NCBI RefSeq assembly: GCF_900323885.1
Contig: NZ_OOHJ01000023.1
Location: 310,001 to 374,000 of the forward strand
DNA from: [Actinomadura] parvosata subsp. kistnae
GTDB taxonomy: Bacteria; Actinomycetota; Actinomycetes; Streptosporangiales; Streptosporangiaceae
Length of the DNA: 64,000 nt
Reading direction: 5' to 3'
Part shown: piece by piece, positions 24,131 to 33,103 of the stretch
Position numbering within the stretch: the first letter of the stretch is position 1
Layout of the letters: the number at the start of each line of letters is the position of its first letter
Position numbers and translations under genes: made by a program
Notes under the pieces: generated by a model
What the model was told of the DNA's origin: nothing
Seen by the model: only the letters and a program-made list of their open reading frames with translations
Database searches by the model: none

Positions 24131-25243
24131 CTAATCACGCCCCGCGACCGGGCCCGCGACCGGGCCCGTCGCCAGGTCCGGGGCGGGGGCCGCTGGTGGT
24201 GGGGCGCCCTGGCCGCAGGTGCGGCAGGTGCCGCGGCGGCGGAGGTGGTAGGCGAGGGTGGCGGCGGCCAGGGCGGCGCCCCAGAGCGGCCAGGTCAGGG
24301 ACGGCGCCCACGTCGCCCACATGTCCCACTCGAGGTCGTTCGCGAACCGCAGCCGCCAGAAGGTCAGCCCGCCGGAGAACACGATCACCGACACGATGGA
24401 GGCGGGGATCACGGCCAGCATGGGCGGCACCCGCCGGCCCGCTCTGAACCAGATCCACCGCGGGTAGACCTCGCCCCACCGTTGCACGAGCCCGAGCGTG
24501 AGGATCGCCCCGCCCAGTCCCATCAGGCTCAGGAACAGCCCGGCCCAGCGCAGCCCCGACTCGTCCAGCCAGTGCCAGAACTCGTCGGTGATCCCCAGCG
24601 GGATGCCGGCCGCCCAGGCGAAGCGGCTGGCGTCGTAGCCGGCGGGGATGATCGCCGCGACCACCACCGCCCACCGCCCCCAGCGCCGCGCCGCCTCAGG
24701 GCTCGTCCACTGCGCGGTACGACCCGCGCCCCGCCCGCAGGTCGTGCACCTGCCGGACGTGCGCCGCTGGTAGGCGAGGGCCGCCAGGGCCCACAGCAGC
24801 CCGCCCACCAGCACGAGGAACAGGTTGACCCGTGACCACGGCACCAGCTCCGACATCGGCTGCCCGCCCGGCACGCCGGTGAAGGCCCACACGGCGAGCA
24901 GCGGCGCGTAGGCGACCAGCATCAGCACCCGGTTGTCGGGCACCACCACGGTCAGCCCGGCCGCCGCCGCCCACGCGAAGCCGAGCAGCACGGGCCGGCC
25001 CCGCCGCACGCCTCGCGCGATGGCCAGCCCGCACGCCGCGCCCAGGAGGCCGAGCACCGCGATCAGCGGCGCCGCCACCTCCCGGGTCGCCGCGCCGAGC
25101 ACCGACAGGCCGGGCTCCCAGTCGGGGTCGGCCTTGCCGAACGGGAACCCGGTCCCGCCGAGCGCCCAGTACAGCCCGAGCGTTCCATAACACAGCGACC
25201 AGCAGGCCGCCGCGTACCCGGCCCAGCGGGGCCAGGTCGCCAT
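24131..25243 (-). CDS. Polytopic membrane protein with two CxxCG zinc-ribbon-like motifs
   Basis: 370 residues with about nine membrane helices in two similar halves. Each half ends in a cytoplasmic RR..G(R/T)CxTCG knuckle: RCTTCGRGAG near residue 169 and TCRTCGQGAP near residue 345. That internal duplication suggests a tandem-repeat origin or joint metal binding. ATG at 25243 is chosen because AGGAAG lies 5 nt upstream; an ATG at 25255 would translate it. The gene ends 15 nt before the histidine kinase start, so it is in the same operon and may be part of the sensing unit. Function unknown. Confidence 0.8.
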   Translation of the reverse strand: MATWPRWAGYAAACWSLCYGTLGLYWALGGTGFPFGKADPDWEPGLSVLGAATREVAAPLIAVLGLLGAACGLAIARGVRRGRPVLLGFAWAAAAGLTVVVPDNRVLMLVAYAPLLAVWAFTGVPGGQPMSELVPWSRVNLFLVLVGGLLWALAALAYQRRTSGRCTTCGRGAGRTAQWTSPEAARRWGRWAVVVAAIIPAGYDASRFAWAAGIPLGITDEFWHWLDESGLRWAGLFLSLMGLGGAILTLGLVQRWGEVYPRWIWFRAGRRVPPMLAVIPASIVSVIVFSGGLTFWRLRFANDLEWDMWATWAPSLTWPLWGAALAAATLAYHLRRRGTCRTCGQGAPPPAAPAPDLATGPVAGPVAGRD

Positions 25244-25355
25244 GATCTTCCTCATGGCTCAAGCCTCGCGCCGGCCGGCCGCCGCGCCCATCCGCCGTTC
25301 GGCAGATCTCCCGCGCGGCGCGGTGCCGCTGATCAGTCCTTCGGCGGAGGAACGG

Positions 25356-25928
25356 TCACAGGTCGGCGAGGAAGTCCAGGGCGATCGCCCAGGCGCGCTC
25401 GGCGGCCTCGGCGTCGTGGTCGGGCAGGTCGGGGTCGGTGAACAGGTGCCCCACGCCCGGGTACCGGAAGACCTCCACGTCGGCCCTGGCCCGGCGCATG
25501 GTCAGGTACCAGTGGTTCAGCCAGTCGGCCGGCTCGTACGTGTCGGGGTCGGCGACGTGCAGCTGCACGGGCAGGTCGTCGGCCGAGACCCCGTCGGCCA
25601 GGTCGGAGGTGCCGTGCATCAGCAGCAGGCCGAGTGACCGCTCGTCGCCCAGCGCGAGGTTCTGGGCGATCGCCGCGCCGAGCGAGAAGCCCGCGTAGAC
25701 GAGGCGTTCCTCGGACAGCGGGGCGGCGGCGGCCACCGCCCGCTTCAGCAGCTCGTCGCGGCCGATCTCGTCCTTGATCGCGATCCCCTCCTCGGCGGTG
25801 TCCACGACCCGGCCGTCGTACAGATCGGGGACGTGCACCTCGTGACCGGCCGCCCGCAACCTGTCGGCCGCCTGGTGGACGGCGGGGCGGAGACCGTACA
25901 TCGAGTGGAGGAGGAGAACGCGTGCCAT
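25356..25928 (-). CDS. Dienelactone hydrolase family protein
   Basis: 190 residues, alpha/beta-hydrolase fold. MARVLLLHSMYGLRPAVHQA opens the fold; the nucleophile elbow is AGFSLGAA with Ser, where classical dienelactone hydrolase has Cys. The acid is in LPVQLHVADPDTYEP and the catalytic His in RYPGVGHLF. A short Glu/Asp-rich helix bundle closes the fold. Cytoplasmic esterase or hydrolase of unknown substrate. Start ATG at 25928. The gap to the kinase gene upstream is 70 bp, on the same strand, so a shared transcript is possible. Confidence 0.88.
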   Translation of the reverse strand: MARVLLLHSMYGLRPAVHQAADRLRAAGHEVHVPDLYDGRVVDTAEEGIAIKDEIGRDELLKRAVAAAAPLSEERLVYAGFSLGAAIAQNLALGDERSLGLLLMHGTSDLADGVSADDLPVQLHVADPDTYEPADWLNHWYLTMRRARADVEVFRYPGVGHLFTDPDLPDHDAEAAERAWAIALDFLADL

Positions 25929-25998
25929 GCGCGCAGCTTAGCCACCGCGCGCGCCCGATGCTGCCAGGAGGCGGTGCAGGCCGGGGCCGGGGCGCCGC

Positions 25999-28900
25999 TC
26001 AGCGGCCGGGCCGCGCGCAGATGTCGCGGTACGGGACGCCGCCCAGGTACTGGGACCACTCCCGCGCCGACAACGTCCGGCCCGCGCGCTCGCACACCAG
26101 CGCGGCCACCGCGTCCCCTCTGACCGGGATCGTGGTGATCGTCGCATACCCCCGCACCCCCGCGTACAGGACGCCGTCGTCGGCGCTGAAGCGCAGCTCG
26201 TCCCCGAACCCGATCGGCACGGCCGCCAGCTCCTGCCGGGTGGCCACGTCCCAGACGTGCACGGCGTACGCGTCCTCGCGCGACGAGCTGACCGCGGCGA
26301 CCAGCGAGCTGTCGTGGCTGAAGGCGATGTCGCTGACGGTGAGCGCGCCCGCCGGGCGCAGCAGCGGCGACAGCTCGACGCCCTGGGCGTGGTCCCAGAG
26401 CTGCACCGCGGCCGAGCCGAAGGCGGCCAGCGGCCGGGTGCGGCTGACCGCGATGGCGGCGCTCTCCCCGCTGTTGAAGCCGGAGCCGGTCAGCTTGCCG
26501 GTGCCGAGGTCGAGCATCCGGCCGACGTTGGTGACGACGGCCGTGCCCGAGTTCGTCACCTCGATGGTGCCGGTCGCGGTGTCGAGCCGGTGCCGCTGGA
26601 GCACCTTGCCGCTCGCGGCGTCCAGCACGAGCAGCTCGTTGCGGGCGTTGCGCTCGCTGTTCTCGGCCAGTGACAGCACCAGCCTGCCGCCGTCCGGGGT
26701 GAACGCCAGGTCCACCACGCTCTGCATGCGCGGGACCGGCCAGCTCCACGTCGCCCGCCGGGTGGTCAGGTCCCACGCCTGCACGGTGGTCAGGTTCCGC
26801 ACGCCCACCAGCCTCCTGCCCTGAGGGTCCACCTCGATGGGGGCCACGTCCTGGGAGCCGGGCAGCGGCGGGCCCAGCCGCCGCCCGTCCCAGGTGCGCA
26901 GGAGGTCGTCCGGCCTGGCGACGATCATCACGGGGCCGTCGCCGAGACCGGCGATCCGCGCCCGGTCCGGCAGCCTGGCCGTCATGCCGTGGGAGCCGGC
27001 GTCGAGCGTCACGATCGCGTGGTCCAGCAGGTAGCGCACGGTGCCCGGGCCGTCGATCCACGCCTGCTCGGGCTCGCCCTCGGCGTGGTAGGTGAACAGC
27101 TCCTCGCCGTTGGCGGCGTTCCAGACCCTGATCGTGCTCTTGAGCAGGCCGAGCAGCCGGGTGCCGTCCGCCGACACCCACAGGCGGCCGCCGTCCTCGG
27201 ACCCCTCCCAGAACGGCTCATCGTCGCCGGCGATCCGGCGGCCGGTGCGCGTGTCCCAGGCATGGATGGTGCCGTTGGCGCAGTACATGCGGGTGCCGTC
27301 CGGGGAGAACGCGATCGCCTGGCACTTCCGCGGCGACCACGACCGCACCGACAGGTCGGACAGGCGGATCACCTTCATGCCCTCGTTGAGCCCCCAGCCC
27401 GCCACGTACTCGCCGGAGGCCGCGATCGCCGGGGCCGGCGTCGCCTCCATGCGCGGCTCGTACGTACGTCCGGTCCTGACGTTCCACACCAGCTCCACCG
27501 AGCCCGACCTCGTCACGCTCACCAGGTCCTCGTTGTCGCCGAACGCCAGGTCCGGGCGCGGCGTGCCCTCCGGCACCGGGTGCTCGCGCAGCTTCCTGCC
27601 CGTCATCGTGTCCCAGGCCGACATGGTGAGCCCGTCGAGCACGACGAGGGTCGCGCCGCTCGGGCTGAGCGCCGCCCCTCCCGGCAGCGCGGCGAACCCG
27701 CGCGGCCACGTCCAGGACGCCCGCTGCCGCCTGCCCGGCACGTCGTAGACGCGCACGCCGTCCTCGCTCGCCACGACCCTGATCCGGCCCGCGGCCGCCG
27801 ACGCGCTCGCCGACACGCCCTTGACGGCGGGATCGCGGAAGGCGGCGCGCTCCGGCATGGTCAGCGAGCCCATCAGGCTCCGCCTGGTGTCGGGGCCCGG
27901 CGCCAGCCGCCACCCGGCCACGCTCAGCAGCATCGCCGCGACCGGGTCGGTGGTGCGCAGCCGGTCCGCCTGCGCGGCGACCTGGCGGCCGACGGCCTGG
28001 TCACGTTGCAGCGCGACGGCCCTGCCCTGCTCGGCCGCCCGCTGCCCCTGCACGAACGCCACGCCCCCGGCCACCACCGCGATCACCAGCAGCCCGGCCA
28101 GCGCCGCCGTGACCAAACGCCGCCGCGCCGCCCGCCTGCGCGTCAGCACCGTGGCCGCCTGAAGGAACGAGCGCTCGCTGCTGGTCAGCCGGACGTGCGT
28201 GCGCCCCGCCGCCGCCCACGTCAGCACCTGCTCCAGGCGGCTGCCCTGCAACAGGTCGCCGTCCTTGCGCCCGTGCTCCAGCCAGTGGCGGGTGGCCGCC
28301 GTCAGCTGCGCGAGCGTGGCCAGGCCCGCCCGGTCGGCGTCCACCCAGCCGCGCAGCCGCAGCCAGGCGCGCAGCAGCGCGGGACGCGACAGCGCGACCG
28401 CGCCGTCCCGCTGCGTCAGCAGGTAACCGAACCGGTCCAGGATGCGGCCGATCTCCGGACGGCCGTCGGTCAGCTCGTCCACCGCCGCCCAGCGGATCGT
28501 CTCGTGCCCGTCCTCGGTGACCGTCACCAGGCGCAGGAACACCTCGGCCGCCAGCTCGCGCTCCTCCGGCGCCAGCGAGGCGTAGACGTCCTCCGCGATC
28601 GTGCCCAGCTCGGGGGCCGGGGCGTCCGGCACGTACATGCCGGCCGCCGAGCGGCTGCCCGCCGCCAGCAGCGACCGCACGTCCGAGCCGGCGCCCGACA
28701 CCAGCGCCAGCAGCAGGTCCCGCGCCGTCGGGCGGGCCGCCGGATCCTTCTCCAGCGCCGCCGCCACCAGCCCCGCCAGCCGGGACGGCAACGCGCTCAG
28801 ATCCGGCTGCGCCGACAGCACCCGGTGCATGACGCCGCCCAGATGGTCCGCGTGGAACGGATCCACTCCCGTCGCCGCGAACACCACCACCGCACCCCAG

Positions 28901-29469
28901 GCGAACACGTCCGCTGCCGCGCCCGCCCGCTGCCCCGTGAACACCTCCGGCGCCATGTAACTCGGCGTGCCCTTCACCTCGCCGCTCCTGGTCAGCGACA
29001 TGTCGTCGGTGCGGGCGATGCCGAAGTCGATCACCCGCGGCCCGTCCGGGCCGAGCAGCACGTTGTCCGGCTTGAGGTCGCGGTGGATCACGCCCGCGTC
29101 GTGCACGGCCGTCAGCGCCGTCGCCACCGCCGTCGCCAGCCGGTACAGGTCGTCCCCCGCGAACCTGCGCCCGCCCTGAACGACGCGGCGCAGGCTCTGC
29201 CCCGGCACGAACTCACTGACGATGTACGGCTTGTCCCCGTCGAGGTCGACGGCCAGCACCTTCGTCGTGCAGAACGACGCCACCCGGCGCGCCGCCTCCG
29301 CCTCCTTCGCGAAACGGTCCCGCGCCTCGGCGTGCAGCACCTTCACGGCCACCCGCGTGCCGGCGTCGTCGTACGCCTCGTACACGACACCCTGCCCGCC
29401 CGCGCCCAGCCGCCCGGCCAGCCAATATCCCCCGATGCGGGGCGGGTCCCCCGGCAGCAATGGATCCAC
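25999..29469 (-). CDS. Membrane Ser/Thr protein kinase with C-terminal WD40-like propeller
   Basis: 1156 residues. Kinase domain 13-265: GAGGQGVVYEA loop, AVKVL lysine, HRDLKPDNVLL, DFGIA and YMAPEVF are all intact, so it should be active. A helical region like the winged-helix part of nSTAND proteins follows (EERELAAEVFLRLVTVTEDG). One transmembrane helix lies near 460-480. Residues about 555-1150 form a WD40/YVTN-like propeller with blades such as AWDTRTGRRIAG and VQLWDHAQG, predicted extracytoplasmic. GTG start at 29469, 6 nt after the MFS stop. The propeller is likely a sensor; ligand unknown. Confidence 0.9.
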   Translation of the reverse strand: MDPLLPGDPPRIGGYWLAGRLGAGGQGVVYEAYDDAGTRVAVKVLHAEARDRFAKEAEAARRVASFCTTKVLAVDLDGDKPYIVSEFVPGQSLRRVVQGGRRFAGDDLYRLATAVATALTAVHDAGVIHRDLKPDNVLLGPDGPRVIDFGIARTDDMSLTRSGEVKGTPSYMAPEVFTGQRAGAAADVFAWGAVVVFAATGVDPFHADHLGGVMHRVLSAQPDLSALPSRLAGLVAAALEKDPAARPTARDLLLALVSGAGSDVRSLLAAGSRSAAGMYVPDAPAPELGTIAEDVYASLAPEERELAAEVFLRLVTVTEDGHETIRWAAVDELTDGRPEIGRILDRFGYLLTQRDGAVALSRPALLRAWLRLRGWVDADRAGLATLAQLTAATRHWLEHGRKDGDLLQGSRLEQVLTWAAAGRTHVRLTSSERSFLQAATVLTRRRAARRRLVTAALAGLLVIAVVAGGVAFVQGQRAAEQGRAVALQRDQAVGRQVAAQADRLRTTDPVAAMLLSVAGWRLAPGPDTRRSLMGSLTMPERAAFRDPAVKGVSASASAAAGRIRVVASEDGVRVYDVPGRRQRASWTWPRGFAALPGGAALSPSGATLVVLDGLTMSAWDTMTGRKLREHPVPEGTPRPDLAFGDNEDLVSVTRSGSVELVWNVRTGRTYEPRMEATPAPAIAASGEYVAGWGLNEGMKVIRLSDLSVRSWSPRKCQAIAFSPDGTRMYCANGTIHAWDTRTGRRIAGDDEPFWEGSEDGGRLWVSADGTRLLGLLKSTIRVWNAANGEELFTYHAEGEPEQAWIDGPGTVRYLLDHAIVTLDAGSHGMTARLPDRARIAGLGDGPVMIVARPDDLLRTWDGRRLGPPLPGSQDVAPIEVDPQGRRLVGVRNLTTVQAWDLTTRRATWSWPVPRMQSVVDLAFTPDGGRLVLSLAENSERNARNELLVLDAASGKVLQRHRLDTATGTIEVTNSGTAVVTNVGRMLDLGTGKLTGSGFNSGESAAIAVSRTRPLAAFGSAAVQLWDHAQGVELSPLLRPAGALTVSDIAFSHDSSLVAAVSSSREDAYAVHVWDVATRQELAAVPIGFGDELRFSADDGVLYAGVRGYATITTIPVRGDAVAALVCERAGRTLSAREWSQYLGGVPYRDICARPGR

Positions 29470-29475
29470 GGCGGG

Positions 29476-30777
29476 TTAGACGCCCCCGGACCGGCCGAAG
29501 TTGCCGCCTCTCTTCGGGGCCGATGAGCCGAAGCCGCCGCCTCTCTTCGCGGCTGGCGGGCCGAAGGTGCGGCTTCCCGCCGCGGCCAGTGCCGCCATCG
29601 CGGTCGTGGCCGCCGCGGCGATCGCGATGCCGCCGTGGGCCCCGAACGCGTCCACCGCCTGCCCCGAGGCCGCCGCCGCGACGGCCGAGCCTGCCGCGCT
29701 CGCCGAGTTCAACCAGGTGAACGCCTGGGTGAGGACGTGACGGTGCACGGTCGCCTCGGTCAGCACCGTCGCCACCACCAGGATCGGCGGCACCGCCATC
29801 CCGGTCAGCGCCACCGACACGCCCATGCCCGGCAGCGAGCCGGCCACGAGCAGCGGCACGCAGCCCAGCGCCAGCGCGGCCGTGCCCACCACGAGCTGCA
29901 CCCTCGGCGCCGCCCGCCACCGGCGCAGCCCGTACAACCAGCCGGTCAGCAGGCCGCCGCAGCTCGACGCCGCATAGAGCGGCGCGGCGGCGCCGGGCAC
30001 GCCGTGCTCGACCGCGAACGCCGCCACCGACACCTGCATGGCGCCGAAGAACACCCCGATGGCGAGGTTGAGCCCGGCCAGCACGACGAACCCCGGCCGC
30101 ACCAACGACCTCCCGGCCCTCGGCCCCACCGCTGCGGAGGCCTTGGACCTCGCTGTGCGCGGCCCCGTCACGGCGGGTGGCGGGGCGGTGCGGCGCTGGG
30201 CGGCCAGCGCGAGACCGCCTCCCACCACCAGGCCGGCCGCGAGCACCGACCCGACCTCCGGCCGGCCGCCCGCGCCCACCGCACTCACCAGCACCGGCCC
30301 CGCCAGGTACGCGAGCCCGTTCGCCAGCGACTCCAGCGCGAAGCCGCTGGGCAACTCGGCCGCGCGGCCATCCCGCAGCAGGGCCGACCAGCGGGCTGCG
30401 GACAGCGCCCCGAGCTGCGGGATGCTCGCTCCGGCCGCCGCTCCCGCCGCCGCCATCAGCCAGCCGGGCCGCCCCTCCGCAACGAGCACGAGCAACGCCA
30501 GCACCGAGGCAGCGTGGGCGGCCAGCACCGGCGGCAGCACGCGGCCCTGACCGTAGCGGTCGATCAGCCGTCCGAGCTGCGGCCCCGCTACCGCCTCCGC
30601 GACGGCGAAACCGCCTGCCACCAGCCCGGCCAGGGCGTAGGAGCCGGTCCGGCCGTGCACCAGCCAGACGATCCCGAGGCTGGTCATCGCTATGCCGACC
30701 CGGCCGACGGCGGCGGTCAGGAAGAAGGCGGCGGCGCCGGGGGTGCGCAGGAGGTCACGGTAGGTCGACGGAAGCAC
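29476..30777 (-). CDS. MFS transporter
   Basis: 433 residues with about twelve helices. The first helix pair reads GAAAFFLTAAVGRVGIAMTS; the A-loop is GRLIDRYGQGRVLP. The C-terminal tail is hydrophilic and duplicated, GPPAAKRGGGFGSSAPKRGG. Start GTG at 30777 (VLPSTYRDLLRTP) has AAAGGGAC at good spacing; an N-terminal extension in the same frame lacks a ribosome site. It precedes the WD40 kinase by 6 nt, so the two are co-transcribed and the kinase may regulate or sense the exported compound. Substrate unknown. Confidence 0.87.
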   Translation of the reverse strand: MLPSTYRDLLRTPGAAAFFLTAAVGRVGIAMTSLGIVWLVHGRTGSYALAGLVAGGFAVAEAVAGPQLGRLIDRYGQGRVLPPVLAAHAASVLALLVLVAEGRPGWLMAAAGAAAGASIPQLGALSAARWSALLRDGRAAELPSGFALESLANGLAYLAGPVLVSAVGAGGRPEVGSVLAAGLVVGGGLALAAQRRTAPPPAVTGPRTARSKASAAVGPRAGRSLVRPGFVVLAGLNLAIGVFFGAMQVSVAAFAVEHGVPGAAAPLYAASSCGGLLTGWLYGLRRWRAAPRVQLVVGTAALALGCVPLLVAGSLPGMGVSVALTGMAVPPILVVATVLTEATVHRHVLTQAFTWLNSASAAGSAVAAAASGQAVDAFGAHGGIAIAAAATTAMAALAAAGSRTFGPPAAKRGGGFGSSAPKRGGNFGRSGGV

Positions 30778-31132
30778 GACGCGTCCCTTTCGCCGCCCGG
30801 CAGGGCGGACCACACGGGGTCGTCGGCGTCCGGATGTGCCGACCCGTGGTCGCGCCTGGAACCGTCCAGTGCCGGCGTGGAGTGGGGACGCGCGCCCCAC
30901 GCCGAGCTCCGTCACCGGGCAGAGGTCTCAAGGTGGATCTTCCGCCCCTGAGCGTAGGCAACCGGGGGCGGTGGCGTCCAGAGAGTTTCCGAACGGGAGT
31001 ATCTGCAGTTATAAGCTATGAAAGGCTATGAGGCCAGGAAACGCAGAGGGCACCATCTCACCTGCCTCGTCTGCCAGCCGCACAGGAACGATGTAGGTTA
31101 TAACGGTCATCGGCCGACGGGACAGGACAGCG
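30778..31132. other. Intergenic region between MFS transporter and GntR gene
   Basis: 355 bp between divergent genes. No coding frame is supported. AT-rich islands contain a direct repeat gctatga (31015-31021 and 31025-31031) and the 8-bp palindrome gttataac (31097-31104), which lies 29 bp before the GntR start and is a candidate operator. Promoter hexamers could not be placed with confidence. Confidence 0.5.
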
Positions 31133-31834
31133 ATGAGCGAATCAGCGGCGGAGCTCTTCACGACCAAGGCGGACTACGCCTACCTCCGCGTCAAGGAACT
31201 GATCCTGTCCGGCACCCTGCAGCCAGGCTCGGTCATCCCGCAGGCCCGGCTCGCCCGCGAGATCGGCATCAGCACCACCCCGCTGCGCGAGGCGTTGCGC
31301 CGTCTCAAGAGCGAGGGCCTGGTCGAGCTGGACGCGCACCGCGACGCCCGCGTGGCGCCCCTGGCCGCCGAGGAGGCCCGCGACCTGCTGGAGCTGCGCC
31401 GCAGCCTCGACCCGCTCGCCGTCGCGCTGGCCGCCGAGCGCCGCACCAAGGCCGACATCGCCACCATGCGCGCCGCCCTCGACGGCCTCAGGCCGCTGCC
31501 CGGCAACCCCGCGTACGAGCAGCTCGTCACCCACCGCACGTTCCACCGCGCGCTGTACTCCGCCTCCCACAACGACCTGCTCATCCAGACCCTCGACGGG
31601 CTGTGGGACAAGGCCGACCGCTACCGCCGCCTCGCGCTGGAGGTCGAGCGCGGCCAGGAGGCCCGCGACCGCAAGGCGGCCGAGCACGAGGCCCTGCTGG
31701 AGTACGTCATCGCGGGCGACGCGGACTCGGCGGCGGCCGTCATGCGCGAGCACATCGACACCAGCCTCGGCGCCCAGGCCGCCTGGCGCCTGCGCAAGCA
31801 GCACCCCGACCAGGCCCCGGCCGACGGGTCCTGA
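31133..31834 (+). CDS. GntR-family regulator, FadR/FCD subfamily
   Basis: 233 residues. The N-terminal winged helix reads AYLRVKELILSGTLQPGSVI followed by the recognition segment EIGISTTPLREALRRLKSEG. The C-terminal FCD domain has LLELRRSLDPLAVALAAERR, a metal-ligand-like HRTFHRALY and KAAEHEALLEYVI. FCD regulators respond to small carboxylates or amino acids. ATG at 31133 has AGGACAG 5-7 nt upstream. It probably controls the FAD oxidase 150 bp downstream on the same strand, and itself. Confidence 0.92.
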   Translation: MSESAAELFTTKADYAYLRVKELILSGTLQPGSVIPQARLAREIGISTTPLREALRRLKSEGLVELDAHRDARVAPLAAEEARDLLELRRSLDPLAVALAAERRTKADIATMRAALDGLRPLPGNPAYEQLVTHRTFHRALYSASHNDLLIQTLDGLWDKADRYRRLALEVERGQEARDRKAAEHEALLEYVIAGDADSAAAVMREHIDTSLGAQAAWRLRKQHPDQAPADGS

Positions 31835-31984
31835 GCGGCCGCCGTTCAGGGCTCGTCCGGCCCGGACCGGCGCGGTTGCCGCAGCGCGTCACGTTCGCCC
31901 GATCTTGGAGCCTTTGCCTGGCCCGTCCCGCGTGCTTGCATGCTGGGTACGGGCGTTCGCCCGTGATCAGGGAAGGGAGCGTGC

Positions 31985-33097
31985 GTGAGCATCGGGTCCG
32001 TGCAGCGACCCCGGCGCGTCGCCGTGATCGGCGTCGGCATCCTCGGAGCCTGCGTGGGCTGGCACCTGGCGCGGCAGGGCGCCGAGGTGATCCTCATCGA
32101 CGCGGGACAGCCGGGCGAGGGCGTCACCGACTGGTCCTTCGCGTGGGTCAACGCCAGCAACAAGACCGTGACCAGGCCCTACTACGACCTGAACCGCGCG
32201 GGCATGGCCGCCTACCGCGAGCTCGCGGAGACCATCGGCCCGGACTCGTGGTGGCATCCCAGCGGCCACCTGCGCTGGACGGACGATCCGGCGGCGGAGG
32301 CGAAACTCTTGGAGACGGCCGGCCTGCTGGCCGAATGGGGTTACCCGGTCGAGGTGTGCACGGGGGCGGAGGCGCGCCGCCGCCTCGAACCCGCGCTCAC
32401 CCTGCCCGACGAGGCCGCCGTCGTGTACTACCCGGACGAGTCCTGGGTGCACGGGCGCCGCCTCGTCGCCCGCCTGGTCGAGCGGACCGCCGGTGCCGAG
32501 CACCGCTTCGGCACCGCGGTCAGCGGCATCGGCATCGAGGGGAGCGTCCGGAGCGTCACGCTGTCCGACGGGAGCCGTCTCGACGTCGACGCCGTCGTGA
32601 ACGCGGCCGGCCCCAACGCGTCCCGGATCGCCGAGCTGGCCGGACGTCACCTGCCGATGCGCAGGGAGCCCGGCGCCGTCACCCGGATCGGCTGCGACCG
32701 GGTGCCGGTGCGGCGGGTCATGCACGCGCCGCACATCGAGATCCGCCCGGACGGGCACGCTTCGATGGTCCTGCACAGCCGCGAGGTCGATGCGCTCATC
32801 GACACCGGCGAGGCTCCGGAGCGGCTCGGCCGGCGGCTGCACGAGATGGCGCGGCACGTCCTCCCGGAGCTCGGAGAGGCCCGCGCCGGTGAGACGCGGG
32901 TGTCGAACCGGCCCATCCCGGCCGACGGGTTCCCCTCGGTGGGGGCGGTGCCGTCCGTGCCGGGTTACTACGAGGCCGTCACGCACAGCGGCATCACGCT
33001 CGGCCCGGTCCTCGGCCGACTGCTCGCCGCGGAGATCCTCACCGGGGAAAGGGACAAGCTGCTCGCGGACTTCCGTCCGGAACGGTTCTCCCCGTGA
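31985..33097 (+). CDS. FAD-dependent amine/amino-acid oxidoreductase (DAO family)
   Basis: 370 residues. The dinucleotide-binding fold is RRVAVIGVGILGACVGWHLA with the acid of the second strand in EVILIDAG. DAO-family elements include DWSFAWVNAS, VVNAAGPNASRIAELAG, and the C-terminal VTHSGITLGPVLGRLLAAEI that closes the FAD site. It oxidises an amine or D/L-amino acid; the family also includes glycine and sarcosine oxidases. GTG at 31985 follows GGGAAGGGAG. Preceded by a GntR/FCD regulator, its likely controller. No cytochrome or membrane anchor is seen. Confidence 0.88.
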   Translation: MSIGSVQRPRRVAVIGVGILGACVGWHLARQGAEVILIDAGQPGEGVTDWSFAWVNASNKTVTRPYYDLNRAGMAAYRELAETIGPDSWWHPSGHLRWTDDPAAEAKLLETAGLLAEWGYPVEVCTGAEARRRLEPALTLPDEAAVVYYPDESWVHGRRLVARLVERTAGAEHRFGTAVSGIGIEGSVRSVTLSDGSRLDVDAVVNAAGPNASRIAELAGRHLPMRREPGAVTRIGCDRVPVRRVMHAPHIEIRPDGHASMVLHSREVDALIDTGEAPERLGRRLHEMARHVLPELGEARAGETRVSNRPIPADGFPSVGAVPSVPGYYEAVTHSGITLGPVLGRLLAAEILTGERDKLLADFRPERFSP

Positions 33098-33103
33098 CGA
33101 TGC

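Noticed and set aside
31009..31104. Definite GntR operator
   Set aside because: gttataac and the gctatga repeat are suggestive, but no full FadR-type palindrome (TGGTnnnACCA-like) was found; reported only as candidate in the intergenic entry.
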